From Rhizobium leguminosarum (GTDB taxonomy: Bacteria; Pseudomonadota; Alphaproteobacteria; Rhizobiales; Rhizobiaceae): a stretch of DNA of 64,000 bases. The DNA lies in contig NZ_JAGIOR010000001.1 of assembly GCF_017876795.1 (NCBI RefSeq), positions 4,490,501-4,554,500 on the forward strand, written 5' to 3'. Of this stretch, positions 56,580 to 64,000 are shown in pieces. Position numbers and translations under genes: made by a program. The notes under the pieces were generated by a model. It was not told the DNA's origin. It ran no database searches and was given only the letters and a program-made list of their open reading frames with translations. The first letter of the stretch is position 1. Each line of letters starts with the position of its first letter.

Positions 56580-57503
56580 ATGTCCTTCTTTCCCGGTAAA
56601 GATCCCCTGCCCGGCGATGCCTTCGCCTGCGATGCGATCGAGAACCTGATCATTCCGCGCACCAGCGATATCGGCGGGTTCCAGGTGCGGCGGGCGCTGC
56701 CCACCCGGCAGCGGCGGCTGGTCGGCCCGTTCATCTTCTTCGACCGCATGGGGCCGGCGATCCTGAAGCCCAACGAGGCGCTCGACGTGAAGCCGCATCC
56801 GCATATCGGCCTGTCGACGGTCACCTATCTCTTCGACGGCGAGATCCGCCATCGCGACAGCCTCGGCACCGAAAAGGTCATCCGTCCCGGCGATATCAAC
56901 CTGATGACGGCAGGTCGCGGCATCGTGCATTCGGAGCGCACGCCCGACAATCTGCGCGGCCATCCGCTGCTGATGTCGGGGCTGCAGACCTGGCTGGCGC
57001 TGCCCGACGACAAGGAGGAGATCGATCCCGCTTTCGCTCATACGGAAAAGTCTGAAATGCCCCTGATCGAGACTCCAGGCGTGCGTGGGCGCGTGGTCAT
57101 CGGCTCGTTCGAAGGCATGACATCGCCGGTCGGGGTTTTCTCCGACACGCTCTATGTCGATCTCAGCTTGCAGCCGGGCGCGACGTTTCCCTTCGGCGCG
57201 GCGCATGAAGAGCGCGCCGTCTACGTGCTCTCGGGCGAGGTCGTCATCTCAGGCGACCGTTTCGCCGCCGACCAGCTGCTGGTCTTCAGGCCGGGCGATC
57301 AGATCACGCTCGAAGCCGGCAGCGATGGCTGCCACCTGATGCTGTTTGGCGGTGCGGCGCTCAATTCGAAACGCTATATCTGGTGGAATTTCGTCTCTTC
57401 TTCGAAGGAGCGGATCGAAAAGGCCAAGGAGGAATGGCGCAGCGGCCGCTTCGATATCGTTCCGGGTGACGAGGAGGAATTCGTGCCTTTGCCGGAGAGG
57501 TGA
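56580..57503 (+). CDS. Pirin family cupin protein
   Basis: A 307-aa bicupin. The N-terminal metal site is visible (HPHIGLSTVTYLFDGEIRHRDS; GIVHSERT). Pirins include quercetin dioxygenases and redox-sensing co-regulators. GGAG precedes the ATG at 56580. It is convergent with the PLD-like gene. Confidence 0.93.
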   Translation: MSFFPGKDPLPGDAFACDAIENLIIPRTSDIGGFQVRRALPTRQRRLVGPFIFFDRMGPAILKPNEALDVKPHPHIGLSTVTYLFDGEIRHRDSLGTEKVIRPGDINLMTAGRGIVHSERTPDNLRGHPLLMSGLQTWLALPDDKEEIDPAFAHTEKSEMPLIETPGVRGRVVIGSFEGMTSPVGVFSDTLYVDLSLQPGATFPFGAAHEERAVYVLSGEVVISGDRFAADQLLVFRPGDQITLEAGSDGCHLMLFGGAALNSKRYIWWNFVSSSKERIEKAKEEWRSGRFDIVPGDEEEFVPLPER

Positions 57504-57547
57504 CGGCAGCCGCGATGCGCCACCGCCGTTGACCTGCCACCTGAATT

Positions 57548-59525
57548 TCAACCCGCGAAATATCGGGTCAGCGCTCCCTTGGTGCGGTTGACGTAGCCAT
57601 CCTGCCAGCTGTCGTCGACGTTGAGAAAGCCCGACCAGCCCTTCTTGCCCTGGCGCTTCAATTCCGCCTCGACGGCGCGGAAGCGATAGTGATCATAGAC
57701 ATCGAGGATGTGGACGGCATAGGCCTCGGCGAGCGCGCGGTCGCCTTTGACGATCAGCATGTTTTCGTCATTGGCATAAGAGGCTTTGAAGCCGAGATTG
57801 TGGCTGCCGAGGACGACGACGCACTCGTCCGACAGAGGATCGATCACCAGCACCTTGTCGTGAATGATGGCGCCCACCTTCTTGGCGGTCAGTTCCTCGG
57901 CGCCGAAATCCGCCAACAGCTGGCGGTCATCGATGCGCGACGCCCGGACGATCGAGACATTGGCCTCGTCGAAAGTGTGGGGCGAGACAGCCTCTTCATC
58001 GTCGTCGGGATCGTCGGGGTCGTTCTCCTTGCCGGCGACGTAATTGGGCATGGCCTGGGCGCTTGAAACTGCGCCGGTAACGATCAGCTTCTGGTCCTTG
58101 AGGGCGATATCGATCGCCTCGCCAACGATGCAATCCCTGCCCGACTGACCGGGATAGAAAGCAAGAAACAGCACAGCGTGCTCGGCACGGCGCATCAGAC
58201 GGTAGACTTCACGAAGATCGGGCGGCGTTGCCTTGCCCTTTTTGCGGCTCTGCATGTTCGGCGAGAACCACACTTCGACCGAAGCTCCATTGTCGGTCGG
58301 GACAAGAGAAGGCGTTTCGTTCGAGCGCCGGAATTCCTTGCTCTGCTGGTTGTCGGGCATGCCGTCGTCGAATTCGACGGGCGCTTCCAGCGTGGCATTG
58401 TCTTCCAGCATCCGCCCCCAATAGGCGACATAGGCCGCGGCCACCGCATCGTTTCTGACGATCAACGCATTGTTGGATTGGCCGGCAAGCCCCGTGGCCG
58501 TCCAGTTGGTGCTGCCGGTGAACACGCTGCGCGGAGCGCCATTCGGCGGTATGTGCACGACGAATTTATTGTGGCCGATCTGGCTCGAATTGTTGAACAT
58601 CCGGTGGTGAATTTCGACGCCCGCATCGATCAGCGCCTGGCGTGCATGCGCATTGCGCACATCCCAGGCGTCACCGACCTTTCCGGTATTGGCGAGGATG
58701 ACGCGCAGCCTGTCCTTGTTGGCAAGCAGGCAGGGCCAGCAGTTCCTCGTCCTCCAGCTCGTAGAGGGCGACCAGGAAGGCGCCTGATGCATTCATGAAT
58801 TCCTTGAGCATCGGAATGACATCGCCGGCAAGATACTTGCGGATGCCGTTTGCCGGATTGGAAATCATCTCGATCAGCTCGTTCGGCTGCTTCACGCCGT
58901 CTTCCAGCAGGACGTTGCGCAACCACTGGGCAGCGAGAATGCCATTGGTGAAGGTGGACTCGAACTGGCCACGCTTGCGCGTCACATGGACCGGGTTGGT
59001 CGAGACTGCCGGCCCGAGATAACCGAGCGGCCGCGCAGGACCGTCATAGGCCTTGACCGCGATCTTCTCATAGGTGCCGTCATTTTTCTTGATCGGCTTG
59101 CCGTTTTGGTCCCGCTTGTTGATCTCGACGAGCGCAGGCGTCGGATCGGGTGCGGCCTGCATGCCCGGCTTCAGATCGCCAAGCGGACGGATCTCGTAAC
59201 GTACGCGAACCTCGTCCGGCCGTCTTTTCATTTCGTTGCGCCGTTTGCGCAGCGTCAGGTCGCGCCAGGAAAGCTTCTGCACCGGCCAGAGCGACGTCGT
59301 TTGCGGCAGCCAGTGAGGATTGCGCTGTCCCTTGAAGGCGACCCATGCCGCGCAGGTCACGCGGTCCTCCCCGCCATCGAGTCTTTTCGACACGTTGCCC
59401 TGCTCGTCGAGATAGACGCGGACGACTTCGAACCCGAGGCATCCGTCGATCTTGGCGTCGATGTCCCAGGCGAGATAGGCGACCTCATTGTTCACATAGG
59501 CATGCGCTGCAACAATCGTTCCCAT
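57548..59525 (-). pseudogene. Phospholipase D-like gene broken by a 4-bp tandem duplication
   Basis: From ATG 59525 the frame encodes about 265 residues up to LYELEDEELLAL, then runs out of frame and stops at 58671. Removing one CCTG of a CCTGCCTG tandem (plus-strand CAGGCAGG, 58727-58734) restores LLALLANKDRLRVILANTG and the remainder to 57548, about 657 aa in all. The second half has PLD motifs: HNKFVVH with FTGSTNW, and HDKVLVID with LGSHNLG; the first lacks the usual Asp. The enzyme is probably inactive unless frameshifting or reversion occurs. Confidence 0.78.
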
Positions 59526-59811
59526 GACCCGTCCCCCAGCCTACGCGGCAACATTGCTACCATTCCGTGTCATATTCAAGCTGCTCGCGAGCCTTCGCCT
59601 GTTCGATCGGTCGGGCTGGAAAACAGGGCGGGACCCGGCAAGATCAGGCGAGTGCAACTCACGGAAATAGAACGTGATATCTCCCGAAACCGCTCACACT
59701 TTTTTCCGCCATGCTCTAAGGTGAAAACCTTCGGTTCCTGAAATGCACTTGTTTTGCCGCAATCTAATCGAATAAAGCGAAACAAGGAAAAGCAAGAAAG
59801 AGCGCCCGCCC
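59526..59811. other. Intergenic region upstream of dxs
   Basis: About 286 bp between divergent genes. I see no gene, repeat family or riboswitch; the dxs promoter should be here. Confidence 0.4.
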
Positions 59812-61728
59812 GTGACACAACTGCCGAAGACCCCCCTGCTCGATCAGGTCATTTACCCCGCCGACCTGCGCAAGCTCGAGGATCGCGAGCTGCCGCAGCT
59901 TGCCCGCGAAGTCCGGGACGAAATGATCGATGCGGTGTCGCGCACCGGCGGCCATCTCGGCGCCGGTCTCGGCGTGGTCGAATTGACGATCGCCATCCAC
60001 AACGTCTTCAACACGCCTGACGATCGGCTGATCTTCGATGTCGGCCATCAATGTTATCCGCACAAGATCCTCACCGGCCGGCGCGACCGCATCCGCACGC
60101 TGCGCCAGGAAGACGGACTTTCCGGCTTCACCCGCCGGGCCGAGAGCGAATATGATCCCTTCGGGGCGGCGCATTCCTCGACCTCGATCTCGGCCGGCCT
60201 CGGCATGGCGATCGCCGCCGATCTCGATAAAACAGACCGGCGCGTCATCGCCGTCATCGGCGACGGGGCGATGTCGGCCGGCATGGCTTATGAGGCGCTG
60301 AACAATGCCGGCGCGCTCGATGCGCGCCTCATCGTCATCCTCAACGACAACGACATGTCGATCGCGCCGCCGACAGGGGCAATGAGCGCCTATCTCGCCC
60401 GCCTCGCCTCGGGCCGCACCTATATGGGCTTCCGTGATCTCGGCAAGAAGCTGACGGCCTATCTCGGCAAGAATATCGACCGGGCGATCACCCGCGCCGT
60501 CGAGCATGCGCGCGGATACGTCACCGGTGGCACGATGTTCGAGGAGATGGGCTTTTATCATATCGGGCCGATCGACGGGCATTCCTTCGACCACCTGCTG
60601 CCGGTGCTGCGCAACGTGCGCGACAATGGCCGCGGACCGGTGCTGATCCATGTCGTCACCCAGAAGGGCAAGGGCTATCCGCCGGCGGAAGCCGCAGCCG
60701 ACAAATATCACGGCGTCAACAAGTTCGACGTCATCACCGGCGCCCAGGCCAGGGTCAAGCCGAATGCGCCAAGCTATACCAGCGTCTTTGCCGAAGCCCT
60801 GGTGCAGGAAGCAACTCTCGACGACAAGATCGTCGGCATCACCGCCGCCATGCCGAACGGTACCGGCCTCGACAAGCTCGCCGACGCCTTTCCGTCGCGC
60901 TGTTTCGATGTCGGCATCGCCGAACAGCATGCCGTGACCTTTGCCGCCGGCCTTGCGGCCGAAGGCTACAAACCGTTCGCCGCGCTCTATTCCACCTTCC
61001 TGCAGCGCGCCTACGACCAGGTCGTGCACGACGTGGCGATCCAGGGACTGCCGGTGCGTTTTCCGATCGACCGCGCCGGCTTCGTCGGCGCCGACGGGCC
61101 GACCCATGCCGGTTCCTTCGACACCGCCTTCCTCACCACCCTGCCCGGCTTCGTGGTGATGGCGGCGGCCGACGAGGCCGAACTCAAGCATATGGTGCGC
61201 ACGGCTGTCGCCTATGATGCCGGGCCGATCTCGTTCCGTTATCCGCGCGGCGAAGGTGTCGGCGTCGACATGCCGGCGCGCGGCGAAATCCTGCAGATCG
61301 GCAAGGGCCGCATCGTCAAGGAAGGCACTAAGGTGGCGCTGCTCTCTTTTGGCTCACGGCTTGCCGATTGTCTGCTTGCCGCTGAAGATCTCGATGCCGC
61401 CGGGCTTTCGACGACGGTCGCCGATGCGCGCTTCGCCAAGCCGCTCGACCATGATCTGATCCGCCAGCTTGCCCGCCACCACGAGATGGTGATCACCGTC
61501 GAGGAAGGCTCGATCGGCGGCTTCGGCAGCCAGGTGATGCAGTATCTTTCGAGCGAAGGCCTGCTCGACAACGGGCTGAAGATCCGCTCGCTCGTCATGC
61601 CCGATATCTGGATGGAACAGGCCAAACCCGAAGCGATGATCGCCCATGCCGGGCTCGACCGCGCCGGCATTGTTTCGACGGTGTTCAAGGCGCTGGGGCG
61701 CGGTGTCGCGGTTGGGGTTGCGGGATAG
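59812..61728 (+). CDS. dxs: 1-deoxy-D-xylulose-5-phosphate synthase
   Basis: A 638-aa thiamine-diphosphate enzyme that starts the MEP isoprenoid pathway from pyruvate and glyceraldehyde 3-phosphate. The cofactor motif is [18 protein letters not shown] to LNDND, the catalytic Glu is in [15 protein letters not shown], and [12 protein letters not shown] carries the N-terminal active-site His. The start is a GTG. IspH, the last enzyme of the pathway, is encoded 43 kb to the left. Confidence 0.97.
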   Translation: MTQLPKTPLLDQVIYPADLRKLEDRELPQLAREVRDEMIDAVSRTGGHLGAGLGVVELTIAIHNVFNTPDDRLIFDVGHQCYPHKILTGRRDRIRTLRQEDGLSGFTRRAESEYDPFGAAHSSTSISAGLGMAIAADLDKTDRRVIAVIGDGAMSAGMAYEALNNAGALDARLIVILNDNDMSIAPPTGAMSAYLARLASGRTYMGFRDLGKKLTAYLGKNIDRAITRAVEHARGYVTGGTMFEEMGFYHIGPIDGHSFDHLLPVLRNVRDNGRGPVLIHVVTQKGKGYPPAEAAADKYHGVNKFDVITGAQARVKPNAPSYTSVFAEALVQEATLDDKIVGITAAMPNGTGLDKLADAFPSRCFDVGIAEQHAVTFAAGLAAEGYKPFAALYSTFLQRAYDQVVHDVAIQGLPVRFPIDRAGFVGADGPTHAGSFDTAFLTTLPGFVVMAAADEAELKHMVRTAVAYDAGPISFRYPRGEGVGVDMPARGEILQIGKGRIVKEGTKVALLSFGSRLADCLLAAEDLDAAGLSTTVADARFAKPLDHDLIRQLARHHEMVITVEEGSIGGFGSQVMQYLSSEGLLDNGLKIRSLVMPDIWMEQAKPEAMIAHAGLDRAGIVSTVFKALGRGVAVGVAG

Positions 61729-61757
61729 GTGATTATGTGAGGGCGTGCCGTGTGAAG

Positions 61758-61900
61758 GCCCCTCATCCGCCTGCCGGCACCTTCTCCCCGTAAACGGGGC
61801 GAAGGGCATATGCGGCAACCTCTCCGCCCTCTCCACCCCCTCGCAGGGCACGTCCCCTCGCCCCGTTTTACGGGGAGAGGGCTAGGGTGAGGGGCAGCCT
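61758..61900. repeat. Long intergenic repeat, CCCTCATCC...GTGAGGGGCAGCC family
   Basis: Third copy of the family seen at 9976-10152 and 13918-14095. Inner stems are CCCCGTAAACGGGG and CCCCGTTTTACGGGG. Confidence 0.7.
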
Positions 61901-61929
61901 CTTGCTCCACTTCCATGCCGTTTGACCAT

Positions 61930-61958
61930 AAAAAAGGCGACGCATTCTTGCGCCGCCC
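61930..61958 (-). terminator. Terminator-like hairpin downstream of the second chemoreceptor gene
   Basis: On the minus strand GGCGGCGCA-AGAA-TGCGTCGCC is followed by TTTTTT. The stem and T-tract resemble the hairpin at 62169-62200. Confidence 0.65.
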
Positions 61959-61989
61959 ATCGCCGTACTTGCTCCAGCAGCCACCCCAT

Positions 61990-62084
61990 CCTCCGTCATG
62001 CTCGGCCTTGAGCCGAGGATCCACGTTGGCCTCCATCAGCAGCGGGCATGGGTCCTCGGCTCAAGGCCGAGGATGACGGAGAGT
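61990..62084. repeat. Intact REP-like palindromic element (GGCCTTGAGCC variant)
   Basis: Stems GCTCGGCCTTGAGCCGAG and CCTCGGCTCAAGGCCGAGG, bounded by CTCCGTC and GATGACGGAG. No IS is present. Confidence 0.7.
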
Positions 62085-62168
62085 GCGGGGGTGTCACAGC
62101 CAAACTCGCCGTCGACGCAGAGGATGACATCACGTTTCTCGTGCTTATGATACCGGTCCGTCCACCAT

Positions 62169-62200
62169 GAAAAAGGGCGGCGCATCCGTTGCGCCGCCCT
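62169..62200 (-). terminator. Intrinsic terminator of the second chemoreceptor gene
   Basis: On the minus strand GGGCGGCGCA-ACGGA-TGCGCCGCCC is followed by TTTTT, about 35 bp past the stop at 62234. Confidence 0.88.
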
Positions 62201-62233
62201 CCTTCATTTAACGTCCCTAAGAAGAGCCCTCTC

Positions 62234-64000
62234 TCAGAACTCCGTCCAGTCTTCCTGAACCGCAACCGCAGCGCTCGCCTGCCTGCCGCCAAACGCCTTG
62301 GCGACGGTGCGGGTCAGGGCGCGGGCTGGCGAGGCGACCGGGCGGGCGTTGGGGGTGGCGACGGTGGCGCGCGGTGCTGCGGCATCCGGCCTCGTCTGGC
62401 CGAGCTTGAACTGGCGCAGCAATTCGTCCAGCGCACTTGCTTCCTGAGCGAGCGCATGGCTTGCGGCGGTCTGCTCCTCGACCATGGCGGCATTCTGCTG
62501 TGTGCCCTGGTCCATGTTGTTGACGGCGGTGTTGATCTCCTGCAGGCCGATCGATTGTTCGCGGGTGGCGGTGACGATGGCGCTGACGTTACGGTTGATC
62601 TCCTGCACTTCGGTGACGATCGCCTCCAGCGCCTTGCCGGTCTCGCCGACGAGGGAGACGCCGGCAACGACCTGTTCGCCCGATGTGGTGATCAGCGCCT
62701 TGATCTCCTTGGCCGCCTTGGCGGAGCGCTGAGCAAGCTCGCGCACTTCCTGGGCGACGACGGCAAAACCCTTGCCGGCATCGCCGGCGCGGGCGGCTTC
62801 GACGCCGGCGTTCAAGGCCAGAAGGTTGGTCTGGAAGGCGATGTCGTCGATGACGCCGATGATGTTGGAAATCTCGCCCGAGGATTTTTCGATCTGCTGC
62901 ATGGCGGAGACCGCCTTGCGGACGACTTCGCCGGATTTTTCGGCGCCGAGGCGGGTGCGCTCGACGAGATTGCCGGCATCCTCGGCGCGCTTGGCGCTGT
63001 CGCGGACGGTGGTCGTCACCTGCTCAAGCGCTGCGGCGGTCTGTTCGACGGCGGCAGCCTGCTGTTCGGTGCGGTGGGCAAGATCGTCGGCGGCCGAGCG
63101 GATTTCGCCGGCGCCGGCGTTGATCGCCGAGGCGTTGCGGCCGACCGATTGCAGGGCTGCCTGCAGCTTTTCGACGGCATGGTTGAAGTCATTGCGCAGG
63201 CTGTCATATTGCGGCGCAAACGGCGTCTGGAGACGGCCGGCCATATCGCCATTGGCAAGCTCAGCAAGGCCGCCGGCCAGAGCATCGATGGCATGGCGGA
63301 TTTCGCCTTCCTCGCGCGCCTTCTGCTCGTCGCCTGCCCGGCGCTGGCGTTCGGCGTCATCTCGCATACGGTCGGTCTCGCCGGCAAGGCGCAGCTTCTC
63401 GATCGCCGCCTGCTTGAAGACCAGCACCGATTGGGCCATGCGGCCGACTTCGTCGCCGCGGTCGGTCGCCGGGACCTCGATATCGTTGTCACCGCCGGCG
63501 AGGCGATCCATGGCTCCGGTCATGCCGACGATCGGGCGGACGATGGTGCGCGACATCAGCCAGGCGAGCACGGCGGCGGCTAACGAGGCGACGATACCGC
63601 CGGCAAGCAGCGTCGTCTTCAGATCGCTGTTGGCATCGGCGCGGATCTCAGCGAGCGCATCGGACTTTTCGCGGGCGCTGGCCTTGATCTTGGCCGAGGC
63701 CTGGCGGAAGCCGTCGAGCTGGCCCTTGGTGGCGTTGACGCCGATCTTGATCACCTCTTCGATCGGCATGTCGGTTTCCTTGCGCGCCTTGGTCTGCGGC
63801 TCGGCAAGTTCATGGAAATAGAGGTCGGCGGCCTTCTGCATGCCGTCGATCATCTCGACCAGCTGCGGCTCGGCCGCCGCCGTCTGCCTGGCTGCGGCAA
63901 TCGCCTTCAGCATGCGCTCGCGATTGGCGAAGACATCGCCATAGGTGCTGTCGCTGCGAAAAAGGATAAAGCCGCGCAGGTTGACGGCCTGCTCGAGCAT
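62234..64000 (-). CDS. Methyl-accepting chemotaxis protein, 5' end beyond the window
   Basis: About 588 codons are visible and the frame is open at the right edge, so the N-terminus and first membrane helix are probably missing. A helical periplasmic sensor (4-helix or CHASE3-like) is followed by a membrane span ([19 protein letters not shown]), HAMP ([21 protein letters not shown]) and the signalling tip [20 protein letters not shown]. The C-terminus EDWTEF fits the xWxxF tether for CheR and CheB, absent from the first chemoreceptor. Confidence 0.93.
   Translation of the reverse strand: MLEQAVNLRGFILFRSDSTYGDVFANRERMLKAIAAARQTAAAEPQLVEMIDGMQKAADLYFHELAEPQTKARKETDMPIEEVIKIGVNATKGQLDGFRQASAKIKASAREKSDALAEIRADANSDLKTTLLAGGIVASLAAAVLAWLMSRTIVRPIVGMTGAMDRLAGGDNDIEVPATDRGDEVGRMAQSVLVFKQAAIEKLRLAGETDRMRDDAERQRRAGDEQKAREEGEIRHAIDALAGGLAELANGDMAGRLQTPFAPQYDSLRNDFNHAVEKLQAALQSVGRNASAINAGAGEIRSAADDLAHRTEQQAAAVEQTAAALEQVTTTVRDSAKRAEDAGNLVERTRLGAEKSGEVVRKAVSAMQQIEKSSGEISNIIGVIDDIAFQTNLLALNAGVEAARAGDAGKGFAVVAQEVRELAQRSAKAAKEIKALITTSGEQVVAGVSLVGETGKALEAIVTEVQEINRNVSAIVTATREQSIGLQEINTAVNNMDQGTQQNAAMVEEQTAASHALAQEASALDELLRQFKLGQTRPDAAAPRATVATPNARPVASPARALTRTVAKAFGGRQASAAVAVQEDWTEF

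Noticed and set aside
61758..62084. Possible CRISPR array or direct repeats after dxs
   Set aside because: The repeats are dispersed palindromes of two families, with no regular spacing or spacers.

Overview
The window reads as chromosomal DNA of an alphaproteobacterium of the Rhizobium etli/leguminosarum/phaseoli type. The evidence is high GC content, rhizobial intergenic palindromic repeats, many minus-strand ATGA-coupled genes, and a cox-ispH-thrB-rnhA gene order that I recognise from Rhizobium. Names rest on motifs and family knowledge; no search was run.

Layout. 0-8 kb: the 3' part of an M20 amidohydrolase, a secreted small protein, a chemoreceptor, a Dabb protein, a ModA-like binding protein, and a zinc-type ABC transporter operon on the minus strand preceded by a 42-aa membrane ORF and two AT-rich dyads. 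8.5-28.1 kb: three near-identical copies of a 1335-bp IS4-family element, each inside the same 9-bp target of a REP-like palindrome. Between copies 1 and 2 lie peroxiredoxin, nDsbD-like, YqgE, CsbD, a metallopeptidase, rnhA-thrB-ispH, SURF1, DUF983 and a CPT-like kinase. Between copies 2 and 3 lie the cytochrome oxidase genes (coxC, ctaG, coxF-like, ctaB, coxA, coxB) and an IalB-like protein.

28-47.4 kb is mostly core: tldD, a GNAT, a MazG-like protein, a D,D-carboxypeptidase with SPOR domain, a polysaccharide deacetylase, pdxH, a DnaJ-type protein, fabI, a histidine phosphatase, a nonsense-mutated DUF1902 gene, DUF1344, a CHASE-like/PAS/GGDEF/EAL protein, aroC, ribB, a YcaQ-type glycosylase and the biotin importer bioMNY. 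47.5-53.4 kb is accessory in character: an acyltransferase, a Gly/Asp-rich small protein, a LysR regulator divergent from an orphan ectoine synthase, a 2H phosphoesterase-like protein, a frameshifted LuxR-type regulator and a thioesterase. 53.5-64 kb: histone-deacetylase-like protein, xseB, SDR, PhzF-like, pirin, a PLD-like gene broken by a 4-bp duplication, dxs, and a second chemoreceptor running off the right edge.

Functional themes are aerobic respiration (cox genes with their assembly factors and heme O synthase), isoprenoid synthesis (dxs and ispH), metal and biotin uptake, and signalling (two chemoreceptors and a c-di-GMP enzyme). The most distinctive features are the IS/REP target relationship with a probable excision footprint, the small ORF coupled to the zinc transporter, the orphan ectC with its divergent regulator, and the His-rich N-terminus of CoxA. 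No tRNA, rRNA or CRISPR array was seen.
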